Assembly (NCBI RefSeq): GCF_014529535.1
Contig: NC_050736.1
Span: 1,736,001 to 1,800,000 of the forward strand
Source of the DNA: Bradysia coprophila
Lineage: Eukaryota > Arthropoda > Insecta > Diptera > Sciaridae
Direction of reading: 5' to 3'
Length of the DNA stretch: 64,000 nt
The notes below the pieces were generated by a model. That model made no database searches. It was given only the letters and a program-made list of their open reading frames with translations, and was not told where the DNA came from. Below, one piece after another: positions 24,031 to 36,619 of the stretch. The stretch's first letter is position 1; each line of letters opens with the position of its first letter. A program made the position numbers and the translations under genes.

Positions 24031-26635
24031 AAATAGCATTGATTGTATTGTATTTCCAATTCTGCATATTGGCTATAAGTCTATTTAAAATAGGAGTCTC
24101 CTTCTATCACTTCACAAATTCATCTGTTATCGATAGCAATGACAAAAAAGCCGACTCATCATGTTAAGGTAGTTGTGTTGAAACATAATGTTCAAAAGAA
24201 TGAAGTAATAGATTAAGTGTCAAACACTAGGCTATACATTGTACAAATGAAGAAAAAAATAGTAATGTGATCGATATGATTGGCGATTTTAAAAGATAGC
24301 ACATTCCTCATTGATCCGAGGCGAAACCGAGGTCGTTAAGACATTTACATGATTTGTCTATAAACCATTTGTCACGTCAAATCATGTTTTGGAGCAAATA
24401 CATCAGTTAATACTTAAACTGATTTAAAATTGTGAATACTTTCAAACATTTCACTAAATTAAAAATAAAGTAATACGAAAGTTCCTGCAAAACACAACGT
24501 TTCAACTAATTTAACACTATACAACTATGCACGCACATCGTTTTCGCATAAATTGTTCAACACCCTATTTAACATATTAATCATTTATTATACAAACTCC
24601 ACATCCAACATCTGAATTGACATAATAATACAGTGATACGTGATGTGTCTATTTGTATTAAATACTGTTAAACACGGCCACGTTTATTCTGCACGTAATG
24701 TTCACATATATAATATTATTTACAAATGACTTCACCGAAATATCTTATCGATGTAAGTTAATACAAATAGGCAAACAATTTTCATTTACCTTTCCGAAAA
24801 TGACCCTGTTTGTCGGTATTAATTCTGTGCATTTATTTTCGAAATTATAATGGACGGAAAACCATTTCATTAATGTTCCTTCGGTAGCATCGGTAGCACA
24901 TACATAATAATATATATAAAATACTTATATGCTTCATCAGCCATACACAAAACAATATTTTTCTATGGAAGATAATTGATCAAAACAAATAGATTATGAG
25001 CACGGTTTACTGACCACATATAAAGCTGACTGGTTCCCGAACGAACATCATTTTAACCACTCTTGAAGTGTACCCGGTATATACCCAATACCCATATAAA
25101 ACATAAATCACCTTTGGGGGGATATTATAAACCATAAGGATAAAACTGGCAATAAATCATTGCATGCACGACGGGATTGGTTTTAATATTTTTAATCTGG
25201 TAAATTATCGATTCAGGTGTAATTAATTGAAATATTTTTCATCTATATCTATCTTTACTATCTTACTCCCAAGACAGCCTTTTCAAAATTGTGTTTGCTT
25301 GTCGAACGTATTTATTGATGGAATTAGCGATACATTAATCAGTTTCCTGTTCATGTCACGTCATTCAAAACGAAAACATAATAAACAATATTGACTTAAC
25401 TTCCTGCTAATGTATGTTTATTACGCTTTCATACAACAACACACTATACTCAATAGTTAGGGTGCTTACCAATCTAAATTCCAAAAACTAAATTGTTTAC
25501 TGTTCTCGTTAGGTGAAAAAAGTATTTCTGAATGTGTCTCCAATTTGATATTAATATGTGAATACCGTAGTGACTCCCTCAGAAATATAGTCACTTATAT
25601 TGTCAACAATCAACGTTCTATAATCAGATATTATCTAACAAATATACACAATTGTAATAATGGCAGACGCTTCATTTCAGCAAATCGTATTTAATAAAAT
25701 ACCAAGGCAAACTGTTTCCATTTGACTCCATCAATTCGAGGCATCAAACCAGACAACTTCACTTTCCCGGCTCATACAATACGGTTAAACTGCTTTCGCT
25801 TCTACGGGTTTCTTTTTTGCCATTTACTTTTATCCCTATTTGACGCTATGACATGTAGTAGCGCATAGCGATTCCTTTGTATTTACATACTAAAAACACA
25901 CCGGCAATAAACACTTAGCTTTTTGCCGTATCCGTTCCAGCTTTAAATGAAATTTCAACAAAATGTTCGTTCGTCTGTTGTAGGAGAATTTATTGTTTTA
26001 GATCTTTTTAAAGAAATTAAAAGACATTTATTTGGTTGTGACAATTTATATATATATTCCTATAGTTCTGAGTGAAATAAGATCAATTTTGTATGAACGT
26101 ATATAAATATCCGTGCGTTTGCAATGAAGTGGGTCATATGAGTCATATTTCTTTCCTTTTTTGGTTTTTTACTACCAGAATTTATGGACTCTGTGTAAGA
26201 AAGAATTTAAATTTGACTAAGACTTTGATTGGAGAACATCGAGTGAATGTTTTATTTAGTTGCTGATAAACCTTACTATCAACAGACTGAGGTAATAGCT
26301 AGCAATGTTGATTATCATACGATTCATTACTGAAATCCATCAAAAATAAATTAGAAAACTAGCTAGTGTCGGTGTAGTAAAACTAGTTTTCGGAGGTGCA
26401 TCAAACAATATTGAATTACGTCCTTGTTTAGAACTTTTTTTCCGAACAATTACGTAAGTCATTTTACTCACTCTAAGCCAATGAGTTTTAACGCACAAGG
26501 CAAAGAAATAATGACTCATTTTCCGATGGTGCAGTGAGTAAAATCTTTTATATGTCTCTGTGTGTTTAAACTAACATTATGCATCAGCTCGGAGAGGAGT
26601 TTGGGTTTATCTTTGCATCGACAAATAAATAATGA

Positions 26636-26749
26636 TATGCACCTCTGTCCAAACGTTTATTTTGACGAGTTGGATCATGATCCGTACCTTCGGCTTAGGA
26701 TCACAATCACCAACTCGTCAAAATAAACATTTGGACACAGGTGCATAAT
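26636..26749. repeat. Long near-perfect hairpin
   Basis: TATGCACCTCTGTCCAAACG through TTGGATCATGATCC pairs with the mirrored arm from GGATCACAATCACCAACTCG to GGTGCATA, around a loop near CCTTCGGCT. Arms are about 48 bp with few mismatches. TA at each end is compatible with a Tc1/mariner-type MITE, but this is weak evidence. Confidence 0.8.
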
Positions 26750-28521
26750 ATATCTTATTTCATTTTTGTTTTGACCTACATATTATTATAAAAGAACATA
26801 AGCCAGACCTCATCACTTCTTTCCGTCAGTGTTGGTTATAACATATGACAAGCAGTACAGGGATGGTGACAAGGGATAGGATAATAGATGAAATAAATCT
26901 AACATAGTGAAACAGTTATGGACAAACGAATATTTCATATTCATGCATACACTACACGCTTCTATCATTTCCACATCTAATTCAATAAGTTTGTACAGTT
27001 GCTTGAATTCATCCAATTTACAAAAATTAATGAAAATTTTATTTGTTTGTTTTGCATTTTATTAAGCGCAGCCAAAGATTTCCAAGCTTAAAGCCACAAA
27101 GGCAAACAATAAATTTGCAAAATACAGAACGTAAAATATTCCCAAAGACAAAATATTATAATTTTCATATTTTCAACAATACTTGCTATAATTCCATTCT
27201 ATTCAATTCCACAATGACACATATAGCATAAAACCAGATACTTTGGATAGTAAGGATGGCTCTATTTCTGAAGCGTTTTATTCAATGGTCGGTGTATGCG
27301 GTAATACAGAAAAGACTTTTGAATAAAACGAGAATTTATACCGTTTTAGCCATTTGGTGTAGGATTGGGTGTAGAATGTTTATATAGCACGTAAAAACGA
27401 CAAACGTAAAACTACTACAGAAATTCATACAATTTTGTGGCATTATAGATCGGGACCATAAATGTTCGTTCATACAGATATCGGGTGTACGGCGGCGTAT
27501 TATATTCCAAAATGTATACAAATGTGTAAAAATATACGTGAAGGAAAATAGTCACGCTGATATTATTTAGGTAGGTCTTCTTAAGCCACTTCAGGATGCT
27601 GTAAATTGTATACAATTGCGGTGTCTGACATATGAAATATATCTATGCATTTTCGTTGTATTTGCATGGTATTCATTGCTTTACGACTTGGCAAATGGTA
27701 TACGATTTATATATATCGTCACACGAAAAGTGTGTGAAGTAAAATCAAAGCATTTATTTTGGATAAATTCAAAATCGAGGACATATAACAACATTACGAG
27801 ATGAAATGAAACATTGAGTTGTTTGTTGCGAACAGAGAGAATATATTTGCGAAGTCAAAGTTCTTTTACTGCCGACGATTTTTATTACTTTTTTCCCGTC
27901 AGATTATATGGTGGGGTTTTTTCTTACTTTCTTTCAACGGAAGTTTTCACCAAAGTTTCACATTTGAATTGTTTATGGGCCAAAAGGATGTGAAAAATGT
28001 TTTTTTGATTTAGTTTTCGGTTTGACTGTGATTCGTGACCTTGTACTGGAAATTTTTCATCCGATTTCGGATGTCGATTGTAAAGCACGTGTCTTATGGG
28101 AATGAATAATAATGGTTTTTAGCTATGCTTCGATCGAAAATTGAGCTATCGTTCAATGGAGAAAGTGACTGAATGCTTGACTCTATTTATATGTTAATGC
28201 GAAAAGGAAATGTTTTTTTTTTAAACAAAATTTTCTGGATTGAACGACACTTTCTTTGTTCAATACGTTTGCTGTAGGAAGATAACGAGTTTTTCTACCA
28301 AATCAGGGCCTATGAAAAAGAGAATATTTAGCGAGCGTTACATTAACCTTCTACTTATCTGGTTATAGATTGCGACAACTAAAATAAGCGATTTGTTCTG
28401 CCGAATACGTTCTTATGCGACAAATATGTTTAAACAAATGAAGTAAAAGATTATGTGTCAATTTTATTTACAAACACTAATATCTACAGCGAAAGCGATA
28501 ATGTCCTCATATAAATAAATC

Positions 28522-28675
28522 CAACGCACTTCAAGCAAAGGTGATCATAGTCGACAGCTGCCAAATAGAGTACTATTTTGTATGAAACTGTTTTTTACAG
28601 TGTTTCACAGTTGTATGACACACTGTACAGTTTCAGTACCCTATTTAGAGTACCGCTCATCCTTGAAGTGCGTTG
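28522..28675. mobile_element. MITE family A, copy 1
   Basis: Terminal inverted repeats are CAACGCACTTCAAGC and its complement, with further arm pairing through the GTACTCTAAATAG and AGTTTCAGTA blocks. About 154 bp. Other copies are at 29651, 33306, 45860, 46790 and 52441. Confidence 0.85.
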
Positions 28676-28715
28676 ATAAATATCGAATTTACTACGATTG
28701 CCGAAACTTCAATAG

Positions 28716-29017
28716 TCTATCTAGCAAACAAACTCTCAGCTCTCTGTGTCAAATTGACACCTTATTTCTTTGTATACAGTGTTAAAAGAACGTAAAAACA
28801 GGGTAAAAAACCAGTTCATTTAACTGAGCTCGATGGGTGATATGTCATAATTTGTATGTAAAAAGGGAAAAAAACCAGTTAATTCAACTGATCTCGATGG
28901 ATGATATGTCAAAATTTCGACTCTCTTTTAACACTGTATTTTGACTGACTACGCTGTAATTTACCATGTAAATTCCAAAGGGTACTTGACACTTTTGCTA
29001 CCTTAAAAAATAGAGAG
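28716..29017. mobile_element. MITE family B, copy 1 with internal duplication
   Basis: Begins TCTATCTAGCAAACAAACT and ends with the complementary TAGAGAG type terminus. The start (CTCTGTGTCAAATTGACACC) and end (TTTTGACTGACTACGCTGTA) match the copies at 45519 and 46051. This copy is longer because a block of about 62 bp containing AACCAGTT and CTCGATGG occurs twice (near 28810 and 28873). Confidence 0.7.
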
Positions 29018-29437
29018 TATTGCGAAACTTGCTAAAATTTACTAAAAGTCTAGAGTTGATTGATTCGGAGGTAGTTTCATAATTTCTATCATGTCAGTGG
29101 CATCTAAACATGAACTTTCGCTACCGAAAAAATAATACAGTGCCAGTGTGTCTATCGCATTTGAGAGTTTTTCAAACAAATCTGAAGAGACATCTCTCAT
29201 GAGTTGCAGGGAACGTCAGTCAGATAAATTGGCTTCAGCTGTTTTTCAGATGGTTTACCCTTGCAAACCACTACTGTGCATCAGCATGTAAAATATGTAC
29301 CTACGTTTACAAATTTTCAATTACGTAATCAACATAACCACACTAGAGCGAAAAAAACTGTTTTCGAGTCTTTCGACTTTCTCAATTGCTAGAGGGCTAT
29401 GATTCAGTGGTTATTTACATGAAAAAGGAATAAAAAA

Positions 29438-29513
29438 CTGGAAAGTAGAGTTGACTTGTGAATTTTGTTGATCCGAGGCGAAGCCGAGGTCAATAAATAC
29501 ACGAAAACGAGAC
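29438..29513 (+). repeat. Dispersed repeat C (also at 63369)
   Basis: The segment with GATCCGAGGCGAAGCCGAGG, AATAAATACACG and AAAACGAGAC is nearly identical to 63369-63442. A degenerate third copy lies near 24312. Confidence 0.8.
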
Positions 29514-29650
29514 GTTTCAACTTTTATCCAGAGTTTTGCAATAACATTTTTTGTCATGTGGGCGTCGAAAGTTCATGAAATTCGATGAAGAGAGCGATTT
29601 TCGACCCGTAAGCATGTAAAATATATTTCTGATTCAACGTGTAAGAAAGA

Positions 29651-29767
29651 ACACACTTCAAGCATGAGTGGTAGTTTAAATAAGTTACTGCAAAAATAAA
29701 CAATGTCATAAAAAATTGGACTCTATTTGTCAGTTGTAGACTATGATCACTTTTGCTTGAAGTGCGT
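29651..29767. mobile_element. MITE family A, copy 2
   Basis: ACACACTTCAAGCATGAGTG at the left and the complementary CTTTTGCTTGAAGTGCGT at the right, about 117 bp. More diverged and shorter than copy 1. Confidence 0.75.
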
Positions 29768-30013
29768 CGGTGATATCCAATCGTCAGCAATGCATTGGAT
29801 TGCCTACTAGTACTAACAAGGCAATTTTTTCAAACTTTCCACAACTCAAAACAAGTTTTGCACAATAACGTTCAAATCTATTATACCCCCATCCAAAGGC
29901 TTGACAAAAACAGCGCAGAGAACAATAATAAAATTCATATCAGTTTCGCTGTTCGATTTGTTACGTTCTCTCGTCAAAAATTGTAAAAAAAAACTTTTAA
30001 AATATTGTGCGAA

Positions 30014-33000
30014 ATGAATTCTCAATCGAAGTGGAAGGTTAATTAATTAAATATATTTGCTAATTGAGTGTAAATTTTGATAACCAGCCAAACAATTGAT
30101 TTTTTTAGGAAATGAACGGTAGCTGCAAAGAAAGCAGCACGCCTGCGAAATTGGACAACACGATGCTCGAGAATGAAGCTGTGTTTTGCGTAAATATTAC
30201 GTTCCAATTTTTATGGAACTCATTTTCTACTATTCCATAACTGTTAAATGGGTTTCAAGTGTAGAAGTGCAGCAAGTTTTAGAATTGTGACCTTTAATCA
30301 CATTGTCTGGAGCTAACAAGAAAATGATTTGAAATTTCAGAAGAAATCTGCTGGTTCGATCAATGCAAGACACTCATCATCTCGTCATTTTCAACCAAAT
30401 ATTTTGACAAATCACAATTCAATTCAACCATTGAGACAATACTACAAACCGACCTATCACCCACCATCTATGTCACAAAGCACTGTGGTAGGTGCTAATG
30501 TTTCCGCATTCATTGAGATCTTTTACTACTTTTTCATTGTACTTTATTATCGTAAGGTGTCGTCACGAATGCAAAACCGTGACGATGTTGAAAATTCATT
30601 TTACCGAAACTCGTCCATATTTACAAGCAGTGACGGTGTAATCCATATTTCGCTACGCCACGGAATACAGTAAGCTAATCCATTTAGAGTTAGGAATTGT
30701 GACTACTCTCTTTTTGACTTTTGCGTGTGTTTATACAGAATTGATGTAACTGTTGACAATTCCTTTCGCTTGACGAGCAATGCTGGTCAGATCGTTATAG
30801 CGCTTTCGAACACAGGCCAAGAATCCGCAATTAAGCATACAAATGGAATGGTTTTGCAGATTAATAACACGGTGCAAATCGTTACCACCGATCTAAGTCA
30901 AAACCCTAAAAATGCGTATGTTACCAAATCAGAATTTACTAGATATGTGCGCCGATCAATTTTCGCTGATCGCCTCGGCATGATTTCGATGCAAATTCAA
31001 TCAATAGTCGACGCAAAATGATGTCATTTTTAACAAAAAAATCGGTGCCAGTCGGCGCATATATCTAGAATTTACCGATGCTCTCGGCACATTCAATAAG
31101 CAAATGTTTCGAATCTTAATTAGGAGATATGCGACGATGAGTGGCAATGACATTACCTTTACGAACGGCGTATTGGTTGAACTGGAAGCTTTTACATTGG
31201 ATCCGATTGGAACTAGACAAAGTGACAACCATTTTACTAAGCTGACTCATGACAGCACTTCCGCTGTGTTTTTCGGGTAACTGACTGGTGTGCACTATGT
31301 TTGATTTTTATTTTAAATTTAATTTTAATTCAATCAGAAAATCCAAGCATGGACCTGGATGCAATGAAGAAGCATTGCATTTCATTCGAAAAGCATCTGT
31401 TAAAAAGTGCACTGACGATGGAATGGACGTGATAACAATTAACGATTTCCGAATCTGGCAAATGAAAGACGGGCTTGTCACGTAAGTCTCATTTTTCTTG
31501 ATTTCTTTCCACCTTCTTAAACATTGTATACTTTCAGGGTGGCGCGAATGAGTTTGCCATTCAAAATACGTGCAAGTCCAATGAATTCTTCATTCACATT
31601 ATCAACGTCGCACATACATTGTACAGCATCTTCACAGCACTCATCACATCTTTTCGTAAGGTTTGTATGCGCAAGAGTTCGATGATTAGAATATTACACA
31701 ATTCACATTGTATCGATGACAGTAAGTAAGACAGATTAGGTCCAAGATCAACGAAGAATCAAGTAGTCTTCAGTTAGAGTCTTCTTCACAAAGTCAACAG
31801 AATGCATGACTTGAAATCTTTTGCAAGAACTACTCACAATACAGCCATCCCATCATTTTCAAAATTAGCGTAAGATTGAGTTTGATCGAACCCCAATCGG
31901 CAATCTTAGCGTAGGCCCATGTGTTCTACAAATGGTAGTGTGCCAGTGAGTAAGATAGAGGTTGTTAATTACTGTAGATTATATCGAACCCGTCAAAATT
32001 TGTATGGTAATTTAACTGAGTCCGATGTGTGACAGTCTTTTTGGCATTCTATTCAAACACTCTAAAGAATGAGTTCACAAAATGGTTAGGAAATCGAGCT
32101 ATATTAAAATTGTTGTGGTCCTTAAATGGAACTAATACACGCACGACAGTCTAAAGAATGCAATGGTTTGAAAGGTCTTTGCCAGTAGACCTCAGAACAG
32201 GCCTCAGATAGTCTCGAGCTACATCTAGTTGCTGGTGGAAGATCTTTAAAGGTAGAAAAGGTTGTTTTTTAGACAAATTTTTTGGCCGCTAAATGTGAGC
32301 GATGCAGGTGAGAGTGGGCTCGTTGGAAAGCTGAGGTCAAGTACTTTCAGGTCATGCTAGGATTGAGAACATTCATTGATATATGTTAAAAATGTACAAA
32401 AAATTTCGAAACCAGTGTGAGCTTCAGACATTTCTGGGTTGGTACTGATGACGGTTATTGTGAACCTAACATTCTAGTTATAGCGTACATTATCTAAGCT
32501 TTCCATTGATACCTCATTTGCAGTGCTGGTGATTGCCCACATAACAGATTTTTATGTTAGTACACCCGCTACTCGTAAAATTCACCAGCAGGGGGAACTG
32601 ATGGGGAAGGGTTGTATATTGGACTGAGAGCCGATCAGAACAATTTTTGTGAATTTCAGAACTGAATAATTCTGAAAAAATTCTAAATTTTTACGGAACT
32701 TTTCTAGAATTTTCCAGAATTAAAATTCTCAAAAATAGGACCTAAGGATGATTTACCTTGCTTTTGTAATATGTAAATTGAGGTTTCTTATATTCTCCAA
32801 AAGAAAAGAAAACTTTCAAAAGTCTGAAACGGAAAAATCGGCAAAAACAGCTGAAGAGACTTATGGATTTTCACTAACCGTTTCCATAAGGTTAATAGAT
32901 AAAGTTTAATCAATCCACATCGTAAAATAACACAAAAAGTTAGAAGGTCAAACTTTTCAATAAATTTTCCTTTTCCAGATCCCAAGACCAGTCAATGCAC

Positions 33001-33081
33001 TATGACGGCAAGAACTTTGTTGTTCGCTACAACGGAAATTCAGCTGGTTTCGATAAAAATGATTTTCTATTTGTCTATTGA
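30014..33081 (+). CDS. Unrecognised eight-exon gene with a frame break in exon 5
   Basis: Exons by splice site and phase: 30014-30037, 30109-30189, 30341-30487, 30557-30669, 30739-31276, 31338-31481, 31538-31660 and 32979-33081. All junctions agree in phase, but exon 5 has one base too many: the frame entering it stops at TGA 31019-31021 just after an A run (31015-31018), while the frame leaving it is open from there to the donor at 31277. Discounting that one base the product would be about 423 residues. Exon 5 encodes a beta-rich stretch with regular glycines and isoleucine/valine alternation; the C-terminus ends in FDKNDFLFVY. I do not recognise the family. The break is either a true disabling mutation or a homopolymer sequencing error; otherwise-intact exons favour the latter or a very young loss. 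Its neighbour downstream is a ciliary gene, which hints at but does not show an axonemal role. Confidence 0.65.
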
Positions 33082-33253
33082 GAAAAACAATAATGTTAAC
33101 ACGTTCCAAGTATATTGTAATACGTAAAGTTCATTACGAATTGTCCCAAGAAAAATGCGTTAATTATCCGTTATATAATTAATAACTTTCTGATTAACCA
33201 CATTCTATTTGAAATATTTAAATTTGGACATTTTGCAACGCAAAAATGATGCT

Positions 33254-33259
33254 AATAAA
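33254..33259 (+). promoter_or_regulatory. Possible poly(A) signal for the unrecognised gene
   Basis: An AATAAA hexamer lies about 170 bp after the stop at 33081, just before MITE family A copy 3. Candidate only. Confidence 0.35.
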
Positions 33260-33305
33260 ATTTTTGTTTTGTATTTAACCCTTTGTTGCATTTTTCGTTT
33301 TTAAT

Positions 33306-33447
33306 CAACGCACTTCAAGTAACTTCTAGTGACAGCTGCCAAACTTTGGATGACATTTTTTCCATATCTTTTTACGGAGCCAAGATTTGATTCACTGTCC
33401 AGTTTCAGTACTCTATTTAGAGTACCACTCATGCGTCAAGTGCGTTG
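33306..33447. mobile_element. MITE family A, copy 3
   Basis: CAACGCACTTCAAG at the left pairs with CAAGTGCGTTG at the right, about 142 bp. It sits between the unrecognised gene and CFAP53. Confidence 0.8.
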
Positions 33448-33755
33448 TTTTAATACAGTTCATCTGTTATCGTTAACAGCGACAAAGACCAGTAAGCTCG
33501 TTACTGTTCATACAGAGCTTAATTGAAGTTAAACGAAATGAATGAAAAGAATTCGCATCCATTCGAGATTATGATTATGCTTTTACCGTCAGTGGAAGGT
33601 TAACAGTGAATAGACACGAAAAATGGGTCGATATACCGGGAAGTAACCACCACATCATGTGAACATTGTTTGATCGATTACATAATATAAGTCTAGGCAA
33701 CACAAAAACTCTATTTTGCATCGGAATTTCAGTTGGAAATTTCTATTTACCGAAA

Positions 33756-36566
33756 ATGCCTCTACGTCGGGCACAAATAAATTCTGTTAAGGTGGTTTTC
33801 ATTTCATTGAATTACGGTGCTGCAATTTCACAAAGTATTTTGGATATGATTTCAGAATTCGTATATGGAAAGTATTCGTTCCGATGCAAATACTGTATGC
33901 CAAAATCAATTTATTGCTATCACGGACCGGCGAGTGAAGTCTGGAAAAGCACAAAGCCTGGTATATTCTATTGATTATTTATTGTTCATATTATGCCTTC
34001 TTTGTTAACCGATTAATTACTTTGCCTTTCATTACTGTGTGCGAACGGCATAATAGTGGTTGATTATGTAAAATTGCAATTTTAATCATTCTAAATCCTG
34101 AAATATGTTGAACATTTAGCTAATGTGTGTAATAATTTCATTAGACGTGTATTCGGATTAGGTGAATTCAATAAATTCGGATATTAGCTTTAGCTTTTGA
34201 CATCATAAAGCGTGTGCATCGCTATTCTTGATACGTTTTATGGGCGGAAATACAGTTCAAATTAGAATGTATTATACACACATTCCCAGTATTCCATGTA
34301 TTCACCCCATCCACCCTCGTTTCAGGCTAAGCAGTTGAGCCGGTCTAAAGAAGAAAGTCTCCAACAGAAGAGGGAACGGTTGGTTAAAAACAAACTTTTT
34401 ATCGGAAAACCTAAAAATTCTTTTCCAATTTTAATTAGCCTCCGAGATCTTTTATCCACGGAAGCAACACTGTACGAACAAGAGCTTGTTGACAACCACA
34501 GAAACAAAACTGAGGAAAATTTTAAATCGCGAGAGAATCGACTATTAGGTCTAAAATCGGAAAGGGAAAGGCAGCGGCTGAAATTCGTAGAGGAAATGAG
34601 GGTGCAGCGACTAATGTTGGTGGTCATTTGTTGTTAATCATTTCTCCTACCACATTTTACCTTATCCCAAAACATTTAGAAACAGTTGCGATGAAATCCG
34701 ACCGTACCTCAGACAGAAATTGCAAGATGAATGTAAAAATTGCCAACAGCTACAAATTTTCGATAACACCTTGAAAAAAGCTGAAGAACTTGATCGGGAA
34801 CGTTTATGGGATGAAGTTCAGAAACAGGTTTTCAATCAAATGGTAAGTCAGTAGACTTTATATTTCACCTACAAGTGACCGATGATAGTTAGTAATACTG
34901 TCGAATTTAGACACAGAGAGAATTCGACGAATTCCTAGTCAGTCGGAACCGAAATTTGAACGACCAGCAATTTTTACGAAAGCAAATGTTGGAGAAAAAC
35001 GAAATTCGTGATCAGGTTGAATATGAAGCTGACACGATGCATTGCGGAAAAGTGTTTGGCGATGAGCCTAGCGAACAGGATCTATTTATGGAAAACAAAA
35101 GGAAGCAAATTCAGTTAGCCCAGGATCTATTGGTTAGATATATTGATAAGAAATTCGTGTGCGGCTAAATCACCAACTCAATTTGTAGGCACAACAAGCA
35201 GAAAATGATCGGACCAAAAAGACAATTAGGGAGGGGGAAATTCTGCATGACTTAGCAGCGATTGATAAAATCACAAATGAATTGAGAATAGAAAAGCAGA
35301 ACGCGCGTATGGAGAAGGTAACTCAATAATTTTTTTTTACAAATTCAAGCCCTTAAAGTACGTAAGCGTATCCTGTCTCTGCTGTTCCTTTTCAGTTGCT
35401 TGAATAACCCAAATCTATCTAACTCACTCTCCAATTTGTTGCGAAAGAGAGAGTTAGATAGATTAGTCATTCAATCCACTGTCGTATTGTCTAGTTATGC
35501 TAATCTGATCTATTACTTCACTGGTTTAAACAATCATTTCCCTACGCAATAACAGCCAGAGTTAATCGCTTATTTTACTTATAGCCGTCGATATTATCCG
35601 TTTCTGAAAAGATTTCGATTCGATTAACATTATTTCAGAGACAAAACATGAAAGAAAGTTTACAATTTCTTGGTTACATGAAAAAAATGGAGGAAAACAA
35701 GACCAAGGTTGAACGGGAAAGGGACAGTCTTACCGAAAGCATGCACAGCGGAAAGACCAACGAATATTTGAAGAATCGAAATTATTTCACTCAACAGCGA
35801 GATGAGTTTTACAAAGTAAAATGCGAGAGTAGGACTTTTTCGTCTATTGATCTGTTGGTTTTCTCGGTTCTTTACAGAGCATTTACGAAGAACGTCGGAA
35901 ACAAATTGTGGTTAGAAGGCGACAAATGCTCGAAGAAAAAAGCCAAAGAAATAATGAGATTATTGAGGCTGCCGAAATGTTTGCTAACAGTGCGTACATA
36001 GAAAGGGAATTGCGTAAAGAGAAAAAGAATGACCGGTTAAAATATGGTCAGGAGTTGAGGGCTCAGAGCAATTACGAGAAATTGGACAAGGTAATGAAGG
36101 CACGGTTTTTACATATTCGTGGTGGACGGTATATTTTAGGCAATGTCGCGAGTTGTAGCCCGAAAAAAGGAAGGGCGTCAAGCGGAAGTGCCTAAAATTA
36201 ACCGTCCTCAACAGATGCGTATGCAAGTTTTCATGCTGAGGGCTTCAATTACGAGAAATATTCCTAATTTTGTGTCCAAGGCATGAAAAATTGATTGACG
36301 TTCTGCATAACGTTCTGGTTCCCCACCACTCGTCCGGTACTTTGTTAATATTTTGATGCTACTCACCAGGACTCAAATTGTTTTTCACTTAAAAATGTTT
36401 GTCTGATTCTTAGCTTAAGGCTGCAACTTCTTCTAATAAATTAACGGAAATCATAGCAAAGGAGGAAGCCCACAAAACGGAGTTGATAAAAAATAATCTC
36501 GGACGCATGCACGAAATCTATCCGGTGCATCCAAACTTCCAGGCCATTTTGAACTCCAAAAATTGA
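33756..36566 (+). CDS. CFAP53: Cilia- and flagella-associated protein 53 (CFAP53/CCDC11)
   Basis: Nine exons fit in phase: 33756-33791, 33856-33960, 34326-34615, 34680-34842, 34911-35132, 35189-35317, 35639-35815, 35878-36090 and 36414-36566, a total of 1488 bp or 495 residues, close to the known family length of about 510. The protein is highly charged alpha-helix and coiled coil almost throughout, with the KxxxxRERQRxxFVEE-like and LWDEVQKQVFNQM blocks of the trichohyalin/plectin-homology region, and a short C-terminal tail with a YPVHPNF motif. CFAP53 is known as a microtubule inner protein and docking-linked factor of motile cilia. In insects motile axonemes are confined mainly to sperm and sensory neurons, so expression there is likely. 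Exon 3 must use the donor at 34616 (AT before GTTGGT) for the frame to continue. The start is the only ATG that joins in phase. Confidence 0.78.
35405..35464. repeat. Hairpin in CFAP53 intron 6
   Basis: AATCTATCTAACTCACTCTC pairs with GAGAGAGTTAGATAGATT around a loop of about 15 bases. Intronic, non-coding. Confidence 0.75.
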
Positions 36567-36619
36567 TGGACGAACTCAGCAATCAAAACACATGTTCTTC
36601 GTGTGCTCATACAACATTT

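Larger units (their letters stand above)
24031..30010. other. No gene seen; MITEs and hairpins
   Basis: Roughly 6 kb with short frames only. It holds the hairpin at 26636-26749, members of two MITE families (28522, 28716, 29651) and a repeat beginning GTTGATCCGAGGCGAAGCC-like at 29438. Confidence 0.6.
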
